Part shown: positions 25,468-34,863 of the stretch, one piece after another | Layout: each line of letters starts with the position of its first letter | Position numbering within the stretch: position 1 is the first letter of the stretch | Made by a program: the position numbers and the translations under genes | From: Halofilum ochraceum | GTDB lineage: Bacteria > Pseudomonadota > Gammaproteobacteria > XJ16 > Halofilaceae | Reading direction: 5' to 3' | Assembly: GCF_001614315.2 (NCBI RefSeq) | Contig: NZ_LVEG02000017.1 | Coordinates: 62,001-126,000, forward strand | Length of the DNA: 64,000 bases | Notes under the pieces: generated by a model | Seen by the model: only the letters and a program-made list of their open reading frames with translations | Told to the model about the DNA's origin: nothing | Database searches by the model: none

Positions 25468-28400
25468 ATGGCGTGCGCAACCAGACATCCAATTGCCGCC
25501 GTTCTGCTGGTAATGGCCGGGGTGCTGAGCCCACCGTCGTCGGCTGACCAGACGGAAGAGTTCACCACTCCGGGCTCGGGGACATTCGAGGTCCCCGATA
25601 CCGTCACGGAACTCACCGTCGAGGTCTGGGGCGGGGGCGGTCGCGGGGGCGACGCCGACGGCAACAAGAAGGGCGCCGGCGGTGGTGGCGCAGGCGCGTA
25701 CGCCCGCTCGGTCATCTCCGTGCAGCCTGGCGATTCGTTTGACTACACCGTTGGCGCGGGCAGTGCCTCCGCGACCCAGCCAGGCGGGACGAGTCGTTTC
25801 GGCAGCCCGGCGGTGGCGGAGGCGCAAGGTGGGCGCAGTGTTTCCGGAACGAACACGGAACCGGGAGCGTCCGGGGGCCAAGCGAGCGCGAGTACCGGCA
25901 ACCAGGAGAGACTGAACGGCAGCGACGGCGCGAATGGAAGCAGTGCCGGCAGTTCTGCCAGCGGTGGCGATGGCGGTGATGCCCCGGACGGCACTGACAT
26001 CGCAGGCGGCACAGGTGGTGCCGGTGCGTCGGGTGGTGGAGATGGCGCCCCGGGCGGTGCGCCGGGTGCCGGTGGCGGTGGGGCTGCGACCGCCACCGGC
26101 GGCGGTGGGTCCGCGGCCCAGGACGGCGGCGCGGGCGCTAACGGACGGATTCGGGTCACGTACGTCACGGGTGGGCCCTTCATTGGTACCGGCACGGGGC
26201 TGACGGGCGCCTACTGTAATCGTCCTGACGCGTCCAGCGCCCGCAACGATGTCTGCGACACGAACCCCGACGTCGAGCGCGTCGATGCGACGGTGGAATT
26301 CACGAACGGCGATCCGGGCTGGCCGCCGGCCGGAGTCGATGAGACTACCTACAACGTCCGCTGGACGGGGCAGGTCCAGGCTCAGTGGAGCGAGGACTAC
26401 ACCTTCCACGCCCTGCACGACGACGGCGTGCGCATCTGGGTGGATGGTACCCAGGTGATCGACAATTACAGCGACCAGGACGACGCCTGGACCGATTCGG
26501 GCATGCCGATCAGCCTGCAGCGCGGTCAGAAGTACGACATTGTCATCGAGTGGTACGAGAACCAGGGGCAGCAGGACATGACCCTCGCCTGGTCGAGCGC
26601 ATCGACCGCCTTCCGCACCACAGTCCCGCAGACGCAGCTTTACCCGGACAGTGCGCCCCCGCCCGCACCCGGCGGTGATCTCTTGCTCGAGTGGCGCATG
26701 GACGAGTCGGGATGGAGCGGGACCCCGGGCGAGGTCACCGACGCGTCCGGCAACAACCGCGCCGGAACGGCGGAGGGCGGCGCCGACACGGCGGGCGCCC
26801 CTCCGGCCATCCCGGGTGATCCCGGCACCTGCCGCTACGGCGACCTCTCCGGCGGGGGGCAATACGTGCTCGACGACAATGCTGGCGACTATCTCAACGG
26901 CCGCAGCGCGATCACGGCCACCGCGTGGGTGCGCAACACCGCATCGACGCCGGTAGACGCGGGCATCTTCAATACCGGTCCGACGATCGGCCAGGACAAC
27001 AACCTCGCGATCCGCTATGACGCTGCCGGCGCCGGCAGCGGGTCCACGGCCGGCCTCAAGGCCTCGCTCAATACCGACCAGTGCGCCTCCGGGCAGGACT
27101 GCATCCAGGTGGAGACGGACAGCGGGCTGCAGGTCCAGGACCAGTGGCAGCACGTGGCGATGACCTGGTCATCGGGCGACAAGATCCGCATCTACATCGA
27201 CGGCGTCGAGGTGCAGACCACAGTGGTCAACGGCAGCGGCAATCTGACCGGCACGATCGACGACGTGGACTTCCTGCGCGTCGGTCAGAGCAGCAAGGGC
27301 GGCGAGGACTGGCAGGGCTCGATCGACGAGGTGCGCATCTACGACCGTGCGCTCGACGAGAGCGAGGTCAAGACCGTCTATAACGCGACGCATGCCTGCG
27401 AAGCGTCCTCCGGCGGCGGCAACTGCAGTGCGACCTTCCCGAGTGCAGTGCAGAACACCGCGAGTGGCGGCAGCATCGGTCTCGGGTTCGACGCGCAGAT
27501 CACCGATTCCGACAACGCGCTCGAGACGACGACGCTCAACGACAACGTCGGCTTCGGCAACAACAGTTGTGGCAGCGTTGACTGCACCGCCACCACGCCG
27601 CTCGCCACGGTGCCGAATGTGCCGAACTTCCAGACGGCCAGCGGTAACAACGATGTCGATACTCAGGGCGGGGCCTCGTCGTTCGCGCTCGGCCAGGACG
27701 GCGAGACGGACTACGACCAGGTCCGCATCCGCAACAACGAGACGCTCAACGACAGCGGCAACTTCTCGACCTACCGGATCGATGATCTACGGCTCAACTT
27801 CCGCTCTACCTGGAATCTCGCCGGCGGTGCCGACTACTACGTGGACGACATCACGATCGGCACTCGCACGGAGATCAACGTGACGGGCAGCGGCACGGCC
27901 CGTTTGTTCGTGCGCGGTTCGGTCACGTTCCCCAACCGCTCCACAGTCAATGCGGGCGGCACGCCGAACCAGTTGCTCATCGTCGGTTACAACGACATCA
28001 CGGTAGACAACGACATCGGGCAGACCGCCAATGCCCTAATCTACGCACAGGGCGACGTCAGTCTCGATTTCCAGGACCAGGTTAACGGGGCGGTGGCTGC
28101 GGCCGGCACGGTCACGGTGGGCAACAGCGCGGGCGTCACCTATGACTCGGGCGCCGTGACCGGGGTCGACGATCGCGGCTTTTGTCCGATCATCGACGAA
28201 CTCGACGGCTACTCGATCGACATCGGCTCCGGGACTGCCAGCACCTGCCAGCCGCGCACGGTGACGATCATGGCCGAGGACGATGCGGGCGATCCGCTGA
28301 CCGACTACACGGGGACGGTGGATCTGGCGACCAGCAGCGGCAACGGCACCTGGTCAATCGCGGACGCCGACGGGACGCTGACGGAGGCCACCGCGGACGA

Positions 28401-30501
28401 CGGTGCGGCGAGCTACACCTTCGTCGACAGCGACAACGGCACGATCGAGCTCGACCTCGCCAATCAGCACGCCGACGACCTGACCATCACGGTGACCGAG
28501 GACGACGGGAGTCCGACGGCGAGCAGCGCCACGCTGAGCTTCCGCGACAATGCCTTCGTCATCGACTCGATCGACCCGCTCGGCGACGACGTGGTCGCCG
28601 GGCGCGACCACGACCTGCGGGTGACGCTCTGGCGTCGTGATCCCGCCACCGGCGACTGCGGCATCGCCGACGCCTATGCCGGCGCGAACCAGGGCGTGAA
28701 GCTCTGGCTGGACCGCAGTGCCGGCGACCCGAACGGGAACGCGCCCGACGGCACGGGCGTCGACAGCGCGACCCTGCCCGACAGTGCGCCGGGCTCGAAC
28801 AACATCACGCTGGACTTCTCGGGCGCCACCCTCGGGCAGGCGGGCCGTGCACCGCTGACGCTGGGTACCGACGATGTCGGGCACTACGCTCTGGATATCC
28901 GTGACGACACCAGCGGCTTCGCCCAGGACACGGCGGGTAACCCGCTGCCGATCAGCGGCGGCTCGACCGACTACGTCGTGCGCCCGTTCGCCTTCTCTAT
29001 CACGTCCTCGCGCAGCGACTTCACGGCGACCGGACCGGGCGACGACAGCGCTGACGGCCCGTTCGTCGCCGCCGGCAGCGACTTCGACGTCACGGTGACC
29101 GCGCTGCAGTGGCAGGCCGCCGACGACGGCGACGACGACGGCGTGCCGGATACCGGGGCCGACCTGCTGGACAACGGCGCCACCCCGAACTTCGGCAACG
29201 GCACGCCGGCGCCGACCGTCGATATCGCCCACACGCTCTCCGCGCCCACCGGCCCGGGCGCCGTCGGCGGCACGCTGACCGGCGGCAGCGGCGTCGCCGG
29301 TTTCGGCAGCGCCGGCGGTGGCGCCACGACGACGCAGTTGTCGTTCGACGAGGTGGGCATCCTGGTGCTCACTGCGGACCTCACTGACTACCTCGGCGAG
29401 CCGGGAGCCGATGTCACCGGCACCCGCTCCGACATCGGCCGGTTCATCCCTGCGCGCCTCGAGGCGGCAGGCAATGAACCGGAACTGGCACCCTTCTGCG
29501 GGCTGGCACCCGGTTTCACTTATCTCGATCAGTCGTTCGGGTACGCGACTGATCCACGGGTGACGATCACCGCCTACAATGCGGCCGGCAATGTCACCGA
29601 AAACTATGGTGACGCCTTCTGGAAACTCGCCGTGCCGGCGGAATTCCCGAATCGAACCTATACGGACCAAAGCGGCGCCGCCGCCACGCTGAGCGATGAC
29701 GCAACCAATACCACGATCGCCTGGGCCGATGGCGGGGCCGACGGGTTCGGCGGCAGTGATGCCGCAACGATTACCGGCGAGCAGTTAACCTACGGGCGCA
29801 ATGGACTCGAGGCGCCGTTCGAGGCCGCCGTTGATCTGCGCATCCCGGAAGCCGACCTGACCGACAGCGACGGGGTCTGCGCGCCGGACGCCATCCCGGC
29901 GGACGGCATCTGTAACACTAATGCCGGCGATAGCGGGGCCGATCTCGTGTTCGACGGTGACGGCGGCGCGGGCCAGCAGCCGATCGGGGGCACGCAACTG
30001 CGTTTCGGGCGCCTGCGCCTCGATGATGCCTATGGCCCGGAGGTCGCGCCGGTCGTCCAGCGCTGGCAACTCGATTACTGGACCGGTACGACCTGGGCGA
30101 TCAATGGTGACGATACCTGTACCGTCCTGGCGCTGGCAGATGACATTGAACTGGATCCGGACGAAGCCGCCGGCAGCGGCAACGAGGTCGACGGCACGCA
30201 GGAAGTGGATCTGAGTTCGGGTGACGGCACGACCTCGGTCGTGCAGCCGACACCCGACGTCATGAGCGGTTCCATCCTTTTTACCGGCGGTCTGGCTGAT
30301 GTGCGATACGAGGCCCCGGGCGCGGGCGACCGCGGCTGGATCGAGACGCGGGCGCTGCTGGCGACCGACTTCCCGCACCTGCTGGCGGACACCGATGGGG
30401 ATGGCGTTTTCACCGATGAGCCATCGGCACGGGTGACATTCGGTATCTTCGCCGGCGACTCCGAGCAGATTTATCTGCGGGAGGTGTTTCCCGCGCCATG
30501 A
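25468..30501 (+). CDS. mshQ: MshQ-like giant adhesin with Gly-rich, PA14 and LamG domains
   Basis: A 1677-residue exported protein. Signal peptide about 1-27; Gly-rich domain about 30-230 (FEVPDTVTELTVEVWGGGGR at its start, NGRIRVTYV at its end); PA14-type domain about 235-395 (YTFHALHDDGVRIWVDGTQV, TLAWSS); LamG/concanavalin-type domain about 403-643 (DQWQHVAMTWSSGDKIRIYI, GSIDEVRIYDRALDESEV); a beta-helix-like stretch about 650-910; then the long MshQ-type C-terminal region (DUF6701 as remembered) to the end. MshQ is the last gene of MSHA loci. PA14 and LamG domains bind glycans in many proteins, so a surface or tip adhesin is inferred. Only the C-terminal half is standard MshQ. Confidence 0.82.
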   Translation: MACATRHPIAAVLLVMAGVLSPPSSADQTEEFTTPGSGTFEVPDTVTELTVEVWGGGGRGGDADGNKKGAGGGGAGAYARSVISVQPGDSFDYTVGAGSASATQPGGTSRFGSPAVAEAQGGRSVSGTNTEPGASGGQASASTGNQERLNGSDGANGSSAGSSASGGDGGDAPDGTDIAGGTGGAGASGGGDGAPGGAPGAGGGGAATATGGGGSAAQDGGAGANGRIRVTYVTGGPFIGTGTGLTGAYCNRPDASSARNDVCDTNPDVERVDATVEFTNGDPGWPPAGVDETTYNVRWTGQVQAQWSEDYTFHALHDDGVRIWVDGTQVIDNYSDQDDAWTDSGMPISLQRGQKYDIVIEWYENQGQQDMTLAWSSASTAFRTTVPQTQLYPDSAPPPAPGGDLLLEWRMDESGWSGTPGEVTDASGNNRAGTAEGGADTAGAPPAIPGDPGTCRYGDLSGGGQYVLDDNAGDYLNGRSAITATAWVRNTASTPVDAGIFNTGPTIGQDNNLAIRYDAAGAGSGSTAGLKASLNTDQCASGQDCIQVETDSGLQVQDQWQHVAMTWSSGDKIRIYIDGVEVQTTVVNGSGNLTGTIDDVDFLRVGQSSKGGEDWQGSIDEVRIYDRALDESEVKTVYNATHACEASSGGGNCSATFPSAVQNTASGGSIGLGFDAQITDSDNALETTTLNDNVGFGNNSCGSVDCTATTPLATVPNVPNFQTASGNNDVDTQGGASSFALGQDGETDYDQVRIRNNETLNDSGNFSTYRIDDLRLNFRSTWNLAGGADYYVDDITIGTRTEINVTGSGTARLFVRGSVTFPNRSTVNAGGTPNQLLIVGYNDITVDNDIGQTANALIYAQGDVSLDFQDQVNGAVAAAGTVTVGNSAGVTYDSGAVTGVDDRGFCPIIDELDGYSIDIGSGTASTCQPRTVTIMAEDDAGDPLTDYTGTVDLATSSGNGTWSIADADGTLTEATADDGAASYTFVDSDNGTIELDLANQHADDLTITVTEDDGSPTASSATLSFRDNAFVIDSIDPLGDDVVAGRDHDLRVTLWRRDPATGDCGIADAYAGANQGVKLWLDRSAGDPNGNAPDGTGVDSATLPDSAPGSNNITLDFSGATLGQAGRAPLTLGTDDVGHYALDIRDDTSGFAQDTAGNPLPISGGSTDYVVRPFAFSITSSRSDFTATGPGDDSADGPFVAAGSDFDVTVTALQWQAADDGDDDGVPDTGADLLDNGATPNFGNGTPAPTVDIAHTLSAPTGPGAVGGTLTGGSGVAGFGSAGGGATTTQLSFDEVGILVLTADLTDYLGEPGADVTGTRSDIGRFIPARLEAAGNEPELAPFCGLAPGFTYLDQSFGYATDPRVTITAYNAAGNVTENYGDAFWKLAVPAEFPNRTYTDQSGAAATLSDDATNTTIAWADGGADGFGGSDAATITGEQLTYGRNGLEAPFEAAVDLRIPEADLTDSDGVCAPDAIPADGICNTNAGDSGADLVFDGDGGAGQQPIGGTQLRFGRLRLDDAYGPEVAPVVQRWQLDYWTGTTWAINGDDTCTVLALADDIELDPDEAAGSGNEVDGTQEVDLSSGDGTTSVVQPTPDVMSGSILFTGGLADVRYEAPGAGDRGWIETRALLATDFPHLLADTDGDGVFTDEPSARVTFGIFAGDSEQIYLREVFPAP

Positions 30502-30673
30502 GTCGAGCGCGCAGGCGTTGAATCCTGGGGCTAACGCTTGGGCACTTATGACAATCTCTGCACACGTTTGACGGAAAACCGACATATCTACTTGAGTCTG
30601 CGCGCCAAACGTCGAATAATCGACGCCGTCGCCCTGTGCCCGGCGCCGCGGCGCCCGCTACCGGTAGAGAATA

Positions 30674-32098
30674 ATGTCGAACGAAGCCGCCGGCTCGGCC
30701 GCTCCGAAACCCGGACTGCTGCTGGTCGATGATGACCCGCTGATCCGGGACAGCCTGTCCTACATGCTGCGCCCGGATTTCGATGTCCACGTGGCGGAGA
30801 CGCGGCGCGAGGCCACCGAGATTCTGCAGCAGCTCGAACCGACGCCCGTGCTGGCGCTGGTCGACCTCGGGCTGCCGCCGTATCCGCATAAGCCCGACGA
30901 GGGCTTCGCGCTGGTGCCCGAGTTGCTGGCGCACAATCCCCGCATGCGTGTGCTGGCGCTGTCGGGCCAGGATGACCCGGCGAACCTGCGCCATGCCTTT
31001 GCCCTGGGTGCCGCCGACTTCATCGCCAAGCCCTGCGAGCCGGAGCTGCTGAAATCGCGCCTCAGCCACCAGCTCATGCTCATCGAGGCCGAGGAAGAGG
31101 CGGAAGAGAAAGCACCCGAGACGGTACTGCACGGCGAGAGCGCCGCCCTGGAGGCGCTGCGCGAGCAGATCGCCCAGTTCGGCGATGCGCCGTTCCCGGT
31201 CCTGATCGAGGGCGAGTCGGGGACGGGCAAGGAGCTGATCGCCAAACGCCTGCATGAGCTCAGTTCGCGCGCGGACCAGCCGTTCGTGGCCGTCAACTGC
31301 TCGGCCTTCACCGAGACCCTGCTCGAAGCGCAGCTCTTCGGGCACGCCAAGGGCGCGTTCACCGGCGCCACGCAGGCCCGGACCGGTTTCTTCGAGGAGG
31401 CGGGCGACGGCACCCTGTTCCTGGACGAGATCGGTGAGATGCCACAGGAGCTGCAGTCGCGCCTGTTGCGGGTGATCGAATCGGGCGAGTATTACCGCGT
31501 GGGCGAGACGCGTCCGCGCACGGCCAACGCCCGTCTGGTGGCCGCCACCAACAAACAGCTGCTGCGTGAGGTGGACGCCGGGCGTTTTCGCCAGGATCTG
31601 TACTATCGCCTCAGTATCCTGCCGATCCACGTGCCGCCGCTGCGCGAGCGCGCCGAGGATCGCCTCGGCCTGCTGGCGTTCTTCCAGGATTTCTACACCG
31701 GCACGGTGCCACCGTTCTCGCTCGACGACGGCGCCCGCGAGCGCTGGCTGGCCTATCCCTTCCCGGGGAACGTCCGGGAGCTGCGCAATATCGTGATCCG
31801 TCTCGGGACCAAGTACCCGGGGCGCACGATCGACGCGGCCACGCTGGAGGGCGAACTCGACCCGACCGCGGCCACGCCTGGATCCGCTGGTGCCGACACG
31901 CGCTCGGAGGAGGAGATCGCCCGCGACCGGCTCGACGACGGCGACTTCGATCTCGATCGCCACCTCGCCGAGATCGAGCGAACCTACGTGCGGGCCGCGC
32001 GCGATCTGGCCGGCGGCAACCTCAGTCGCGCGGCCAAGCTGCTCAACGTCAACCGGACCACGCTCTACAGCAAGATCGAGCGACTGGGGGATGATTGA
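30674..32098 (+). CDS. sigma-54-dependent response regulator (PrsR/NtrC-like)
   Basis: A 474-residue regulator. The receiver domain (about 14-135) has DDDP acidic pocket, phospho-acceptor Asp64 in LVDLGLPP and Lys in IAKPCEPE. The AAA+ domain (about 150-385) has Walker A GESGTGKE, the GAFTGA loop that contacts sigma-54, and DEIGEMP. A Fis-type helix-turn-helix ends the protein (LSRAAKLLNVNRTTLYSKIE). It starts the second pilus cluster, 135 bases before its MshM-like gene. Its overall look recalls PrsR of exosortase loci, but no exosortase is present here. The likely kinase partner is encoded at 44915-46606. Confidence 0.88.
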   Translation: MSNEAAGSAAPKPGLLLVDDDPLIRDSLSYMLRPDFDVHVAETRREATEILQQLEPTPVLALVDLGLPPYPHKPDEGFALVPELLAHNPRMRVLALSGQDDPANLRHAFALGAADFIAKPCEPELLKSRLSHQLMLIEAEEEAEEKAPETVLHGESAALEALREQIAQFGDAPFPVLIEGESGTGKELIAKRLHELSSRADQPFVAVNCSAFTETLLEAQLFGHAKGAFTGATQARTGFFEEAGDGTLFLDEIGEMPQELQSRLLRVIESGEYYRVGETRPRTANARLVAATNKQLLREVDAGRFRQDLYYRLSILPIHVPPLRERAEDRLGLLAFFQDFYTGTVPPFSLDDGARERWLAYPFPGNVRELRNIVIRLGTKYPGRTIDAATLEGELDPTAATPGSAGADTRSEEEIARDRLDDGDFDLDRHLAEIERTYVRAARDLAGGNLSRAAKLLNVNRTTLYSKIERLGDD

Positions 32099-32233
32099 TA
32101 TCGGCTGAGAGTCGAACGCCCTGGCCGTGGCGGAACCCGCCTCCCGGTGTCGCCCGGATGGAGGCGCGACCGGACTCCGGGGCGCGCCGGGTTACCGCCA
32201 CTGGCCGGCATGCCGTCGAACAGGGGCTGCCGC

Positions 32234-33196
32234 ATGTACCTTGAGCACTTCGGCCTCGACCACCCCCCGTTCCGGATTACACCGGATACGCGCGTGTTTT
32301 ATGAGGGCGGCGACCGCGGTGCAGTCCTCGAAGCCCTGGCCTGGGCGGTCGAGAATGGCGAAGGCATCGTCAAGGTCGTCGGTGAAGTCGGCAGCGGTAA
32401 GACCGTGCTGTGCCGGATGCTCCCGCAGAAGCTGCCCGCGCACGTGGATGTCGTTTATCTTGTCAATCCGGGGCTGGGGCCGGATGACGTGATCCCGGCC
32501 GTCGCCTTCGAGCTCGGCCTCGACATCCGTGCCGAGGAGCGGCTGGCGCAACAGCACCGGCTGCACGAAGAACTGGTCGAGCGCCATGCGCGCGGTCGCC
32601 AGGTCGTGGTGTTCATCGAGGAAGCGCAGAACATGCCGCTGGCGACCCTCGAATCGCTGCGCCTATTGTCGAACCTCGAGACCGATGATGCGAAGTTGCT
32701 GCAGATCGTGCTGTTCGGCCAGCCGGAACTCGACCGCAATCTCGACGCCAACGAGATCCGGCAACTGCGCGAGCGCATCACCCACTCATTCGACCTGCGG
32801 CCCCTAGAGCGGCAGGATGTCGCCCGGTACCTCAATTTCCGTCTGCGTGCCGCCGGCTATCGCGGCCCTGACCTGTTCGGTCCGCGCATCGCGCGCGCGC
32901 TCAACCGCCATGCCCGGGGCCTGATCCGGCGGCTCAACGTGCTGGCGGACAAATGCCTGCTGGCGGCCTACGCCGAGGGTACGCATACCCTGAGATTGCG
33001 CCATGTCCGGCGCGCGGCGCGGGACGTCCAGGCACCGGATACGCGTGCGCGGGTCGGGCGGCGACGCATCGCACTGGCCGGTGCCGCCGTGATCGTCATC
33101 GCGGCCATGGCATGGATCGTGCTGAACGGAGAGGGTCCGGGGTATATCGAGACCGATCTCGCAATCGGAAATACCGCGGGGGGAGACAGCCAATGA
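32234..33196 (+). CDS. second MshM/ExeA-like ATPase
   Basis: A 320-residue AAA+ ATPase. ATG at 32234 gives MYLEHFGLDHPPFRITPDTR, the same start as mshM of cluster 1; the frame upstream is not protein-like. Walker A GEVGSGKT, Walker B VVFIEEAQNMP and sensor region LLQIVLFGQPELD are present, and a membrane helix lies near residues 277-295. It overlaps the secretin gene by 4 bp. In contrast to copy 1 its frame is intact. Confidence 0.87.
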   Translation: MYLEHFGLDHPPFRITPDTRVFYEGGDRGAVLEALAWAVENGEGIVKVVGEVGSGKTVLCRMLPQKLPAHVDVVYLVNPGLGPDDVIPAVAFELGLDIRAEERLAQQHRLHEELVERHARGRQVVVFIEEAQNMPLATLESLRLLSNLETDDAKLLQIVLFGQPELDRNLDANEIRQLRERITHSFDLRPLERQDVARYLNFRLRAAGYRGPDLFGPRIARALNRHARGLIRRLNVLADKCLLAAYAEGTHTLRLRHVRRAARDVQAPDTRARVGRRRIALAGAAVIVIAAMAWIVLNGEGPGYIETDLAIGNTAGGDSQ

Positions 33197-34863
33197 CCGA
33201 AGGAAGTCCGGTCCCGATCCGGATCGGCCTGTGCGCGCTCGTATTCGCGCTTCTGGCCGGTTGCGGTGTGACGCGCCCACCGAGCCCCTCCGAGGGGCAC
33301 ATCGAGGCTGAAAGCGACGGGCAACAGTCGCAGGACGGCGACGCGTCGGCCACCGATGACGCCATCCCGGATCCCGTGACCAACGGCGCCCCGCTGCCGG
33401 CGCCCTCCGAACCCGAAGAGGTGGAACGCTATACGGTGGTGGTCAATCAGGTGCCCGTGCGCGAACTGCTGTTCGCACTGGCGCGCGATGCCGATATCGA
33501 GATCGACATCGCCGGTGATATCCAGGGCGAGGTCACCCTCAACGCGATCGACGAAACCCTGCCACGTCTGCTCGAGCGGATTTCGTATCAGGCCGCGATC
33601 CGTTATGAGCTCGACGACGATTACCTGCGCATCGCCGCCGACGAGCCGTATCTCGAAAGCTACCCCGTCGATTACGTGAACCTCTCGCGCAATGCGACCA
33701 GTACCGTGGAGACCGCGACCCAGATCACCTCCACGGGATTCGGCGAGGACGGTAGCGGTGGTAGTGGCTCCGGCGGAGGTTCTTCCGGGACGAACAATTC
33801 GAGCACCAGCCTCGAGAACGAGAGCGATAACCAGTTCTGGAGCACCCTGGAGCGCAATCTCTCCGGCATGCTCGGCGTCGAGGTCGAGGACGCCGGGGAG
33901 CGGTCCGACGAGCGGCGCTATCTGATGATCAACCGCGAGGCCGGTTACGTCACGGTCCGGGCGACGCAGCGCCAGCATGAGCAGGTGCAGCGTTACCTCG
34001 ATCGCGTCATGGAGAGCGCCCGGCGCCAGGTACTGATCGAGGCCACCGTGGTCGAGGTCGAACTCAGCGATCAATACCAGGCCGGTGTCGACTGGAGTTA
34101 CATCTCCAGTTCGGTCGGTGGCCTCGATCTGCTGGAGCAGAACCTGACCGCCGGTTCCCTTGGCAGCGCACCGAACGCGCTCGCCACCTTCGTGGACACC
34201 GACCTCGGCGGCGGGGAACTCCAGGCCACCGTGCGCGCGCTGGAGACCTTCGGTGACGTCAGCGTCATGTCGAGCCCGAAGATCATGGCCCTGAACAATC
34301 AGCTTGCCATCCTCAAGGTCGTCGACAACCGTGTGTACTTCACGGTTGATGTGGAGCAGACGCTGGACGAAGGGGTTACCAACACCGTCTTCGACAGTCA
34401 GATCAATACCGTCCCGGTCGGTCTCGTCATGACCGTCACGCCGTATATCGGTTCCGATGACGAGGTCCTGCTCAATACCCGACCGACCGTGTCGCGCATC
34501 CTCGGGTTCGTCGAGGACCCGAACCCCTCGCTCGCAGAGGCCGGTGTAACCAACCAGGTGCCCGAGATCCAGGTCCGCGAAATGGAGTCGCTGCTGCGCG
34601 TGAACTCCGGCCAGGTCGCCGTGATCGGGGGTCTGATGCAGGACAGCATCGACCAGAGCGAGCGCAGCGTGCCCCTGGTCGGCAATCTGCCCCTGGTCGG
34701 TAACCTGTTCTCGTATCGCGACGACCGGGTCGAGAAGACCGAACTGATCATCTTCCTGCGCCCGACCGTCGTCGATCAGGCGAATCTGGACGGCGATATG
34801 AAACGCTTCCGCCAGTACCTGCGGAGGCCAGAAATCGAGTCGGACTCCCCGGAGCAGCCGTGA
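33193..34863 (+). CDS. second MshL-like secretin
   Basis: A 556-residue lipoprotein secretin. The start at 33193 overlaps the upstream stop and gives a lipobox FALLAGC. STN-like and secretin N regions (VNQVPVRELLFALARDADIE, DIQGEVTLNAIDETLP) are followed by a Ser/Gly-rich insert (about 190-215) and the secretin barrel (VMSSPKIMALNNQLAILKVV, QVAVIGGLMQDSIDQS, LPLVGNLFSYRDD, ELIIFLRPTV). It is clearly diverged from the cluster-1 MshL, so an old duplication or separate acquisition is more likely than a recent copy. Confidence 0.9.
   Translation: MTEGSPVPIRIGLCALVFALLAGCGVTRPPSPSEGHIEAESDGQQSQDGDASATDDAIPDPVTNGAPLPAPSEPEEVERYTVVVNQVPVRELLFALARDADIEIDIAGDIQGEVTLNAIDETLPRLLERISYQAAIRYELDDDYLRIAADEPYLESYPVDYVNLSRNATSTVETATQITSTGFGEDGSGGSGSGGGSSGTNNSSTSLENESDNQFWSTLERNLSGMLGVEVEDAGERSDERRYLMINREAGYVTVRATQRQHEQVQRYLDRVMESARRQVLIEATVVEVELSDQYQAGVDWSYISSSVGGLDLLEQNLTAGSLGSAPNALATFVDTDLGGGELQATVRALETFGDVSVMSSPKIMALNNQLAILKVVDNRVYFTVDVEQTLDEGVTNTVFDSQINTVPVGLVMTVTPYIGSDDEVLLNTRPTVSRILGFVEDPNPSLAEAGVTNQVPEIQVREMESLLRVNSGQVAVIGGLMQDSIDQSERSVPLVGNLPLVGNLFSYRDDRVEKTELIIFLRPTVVDQANLDGDMKRFRQYLRRPEIESDSPEQP

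Noticed and set aside
25447-27153. 568-codon antisense frame over the start of mshQ
   Set aside because: Mirror of the biased Gly/Ala/Thr codons of the adhesin; no start signal or protein motif.
28354-29670. 438-codon antisense frame within mshQ
   Set aside because: Same explanation: Arg/Val/Gly-rich shadow of an Asp/Thr/Gly-rich coding region.
30674-32098. Assigning the regulator and kinase as PrsR/PrsK of an exosortase (PEP-CTERM) system
   Set aside because: The architecture is similar, but no exosortase, PEP-CTERM protein or exopolysaccharide gene is present in the window.
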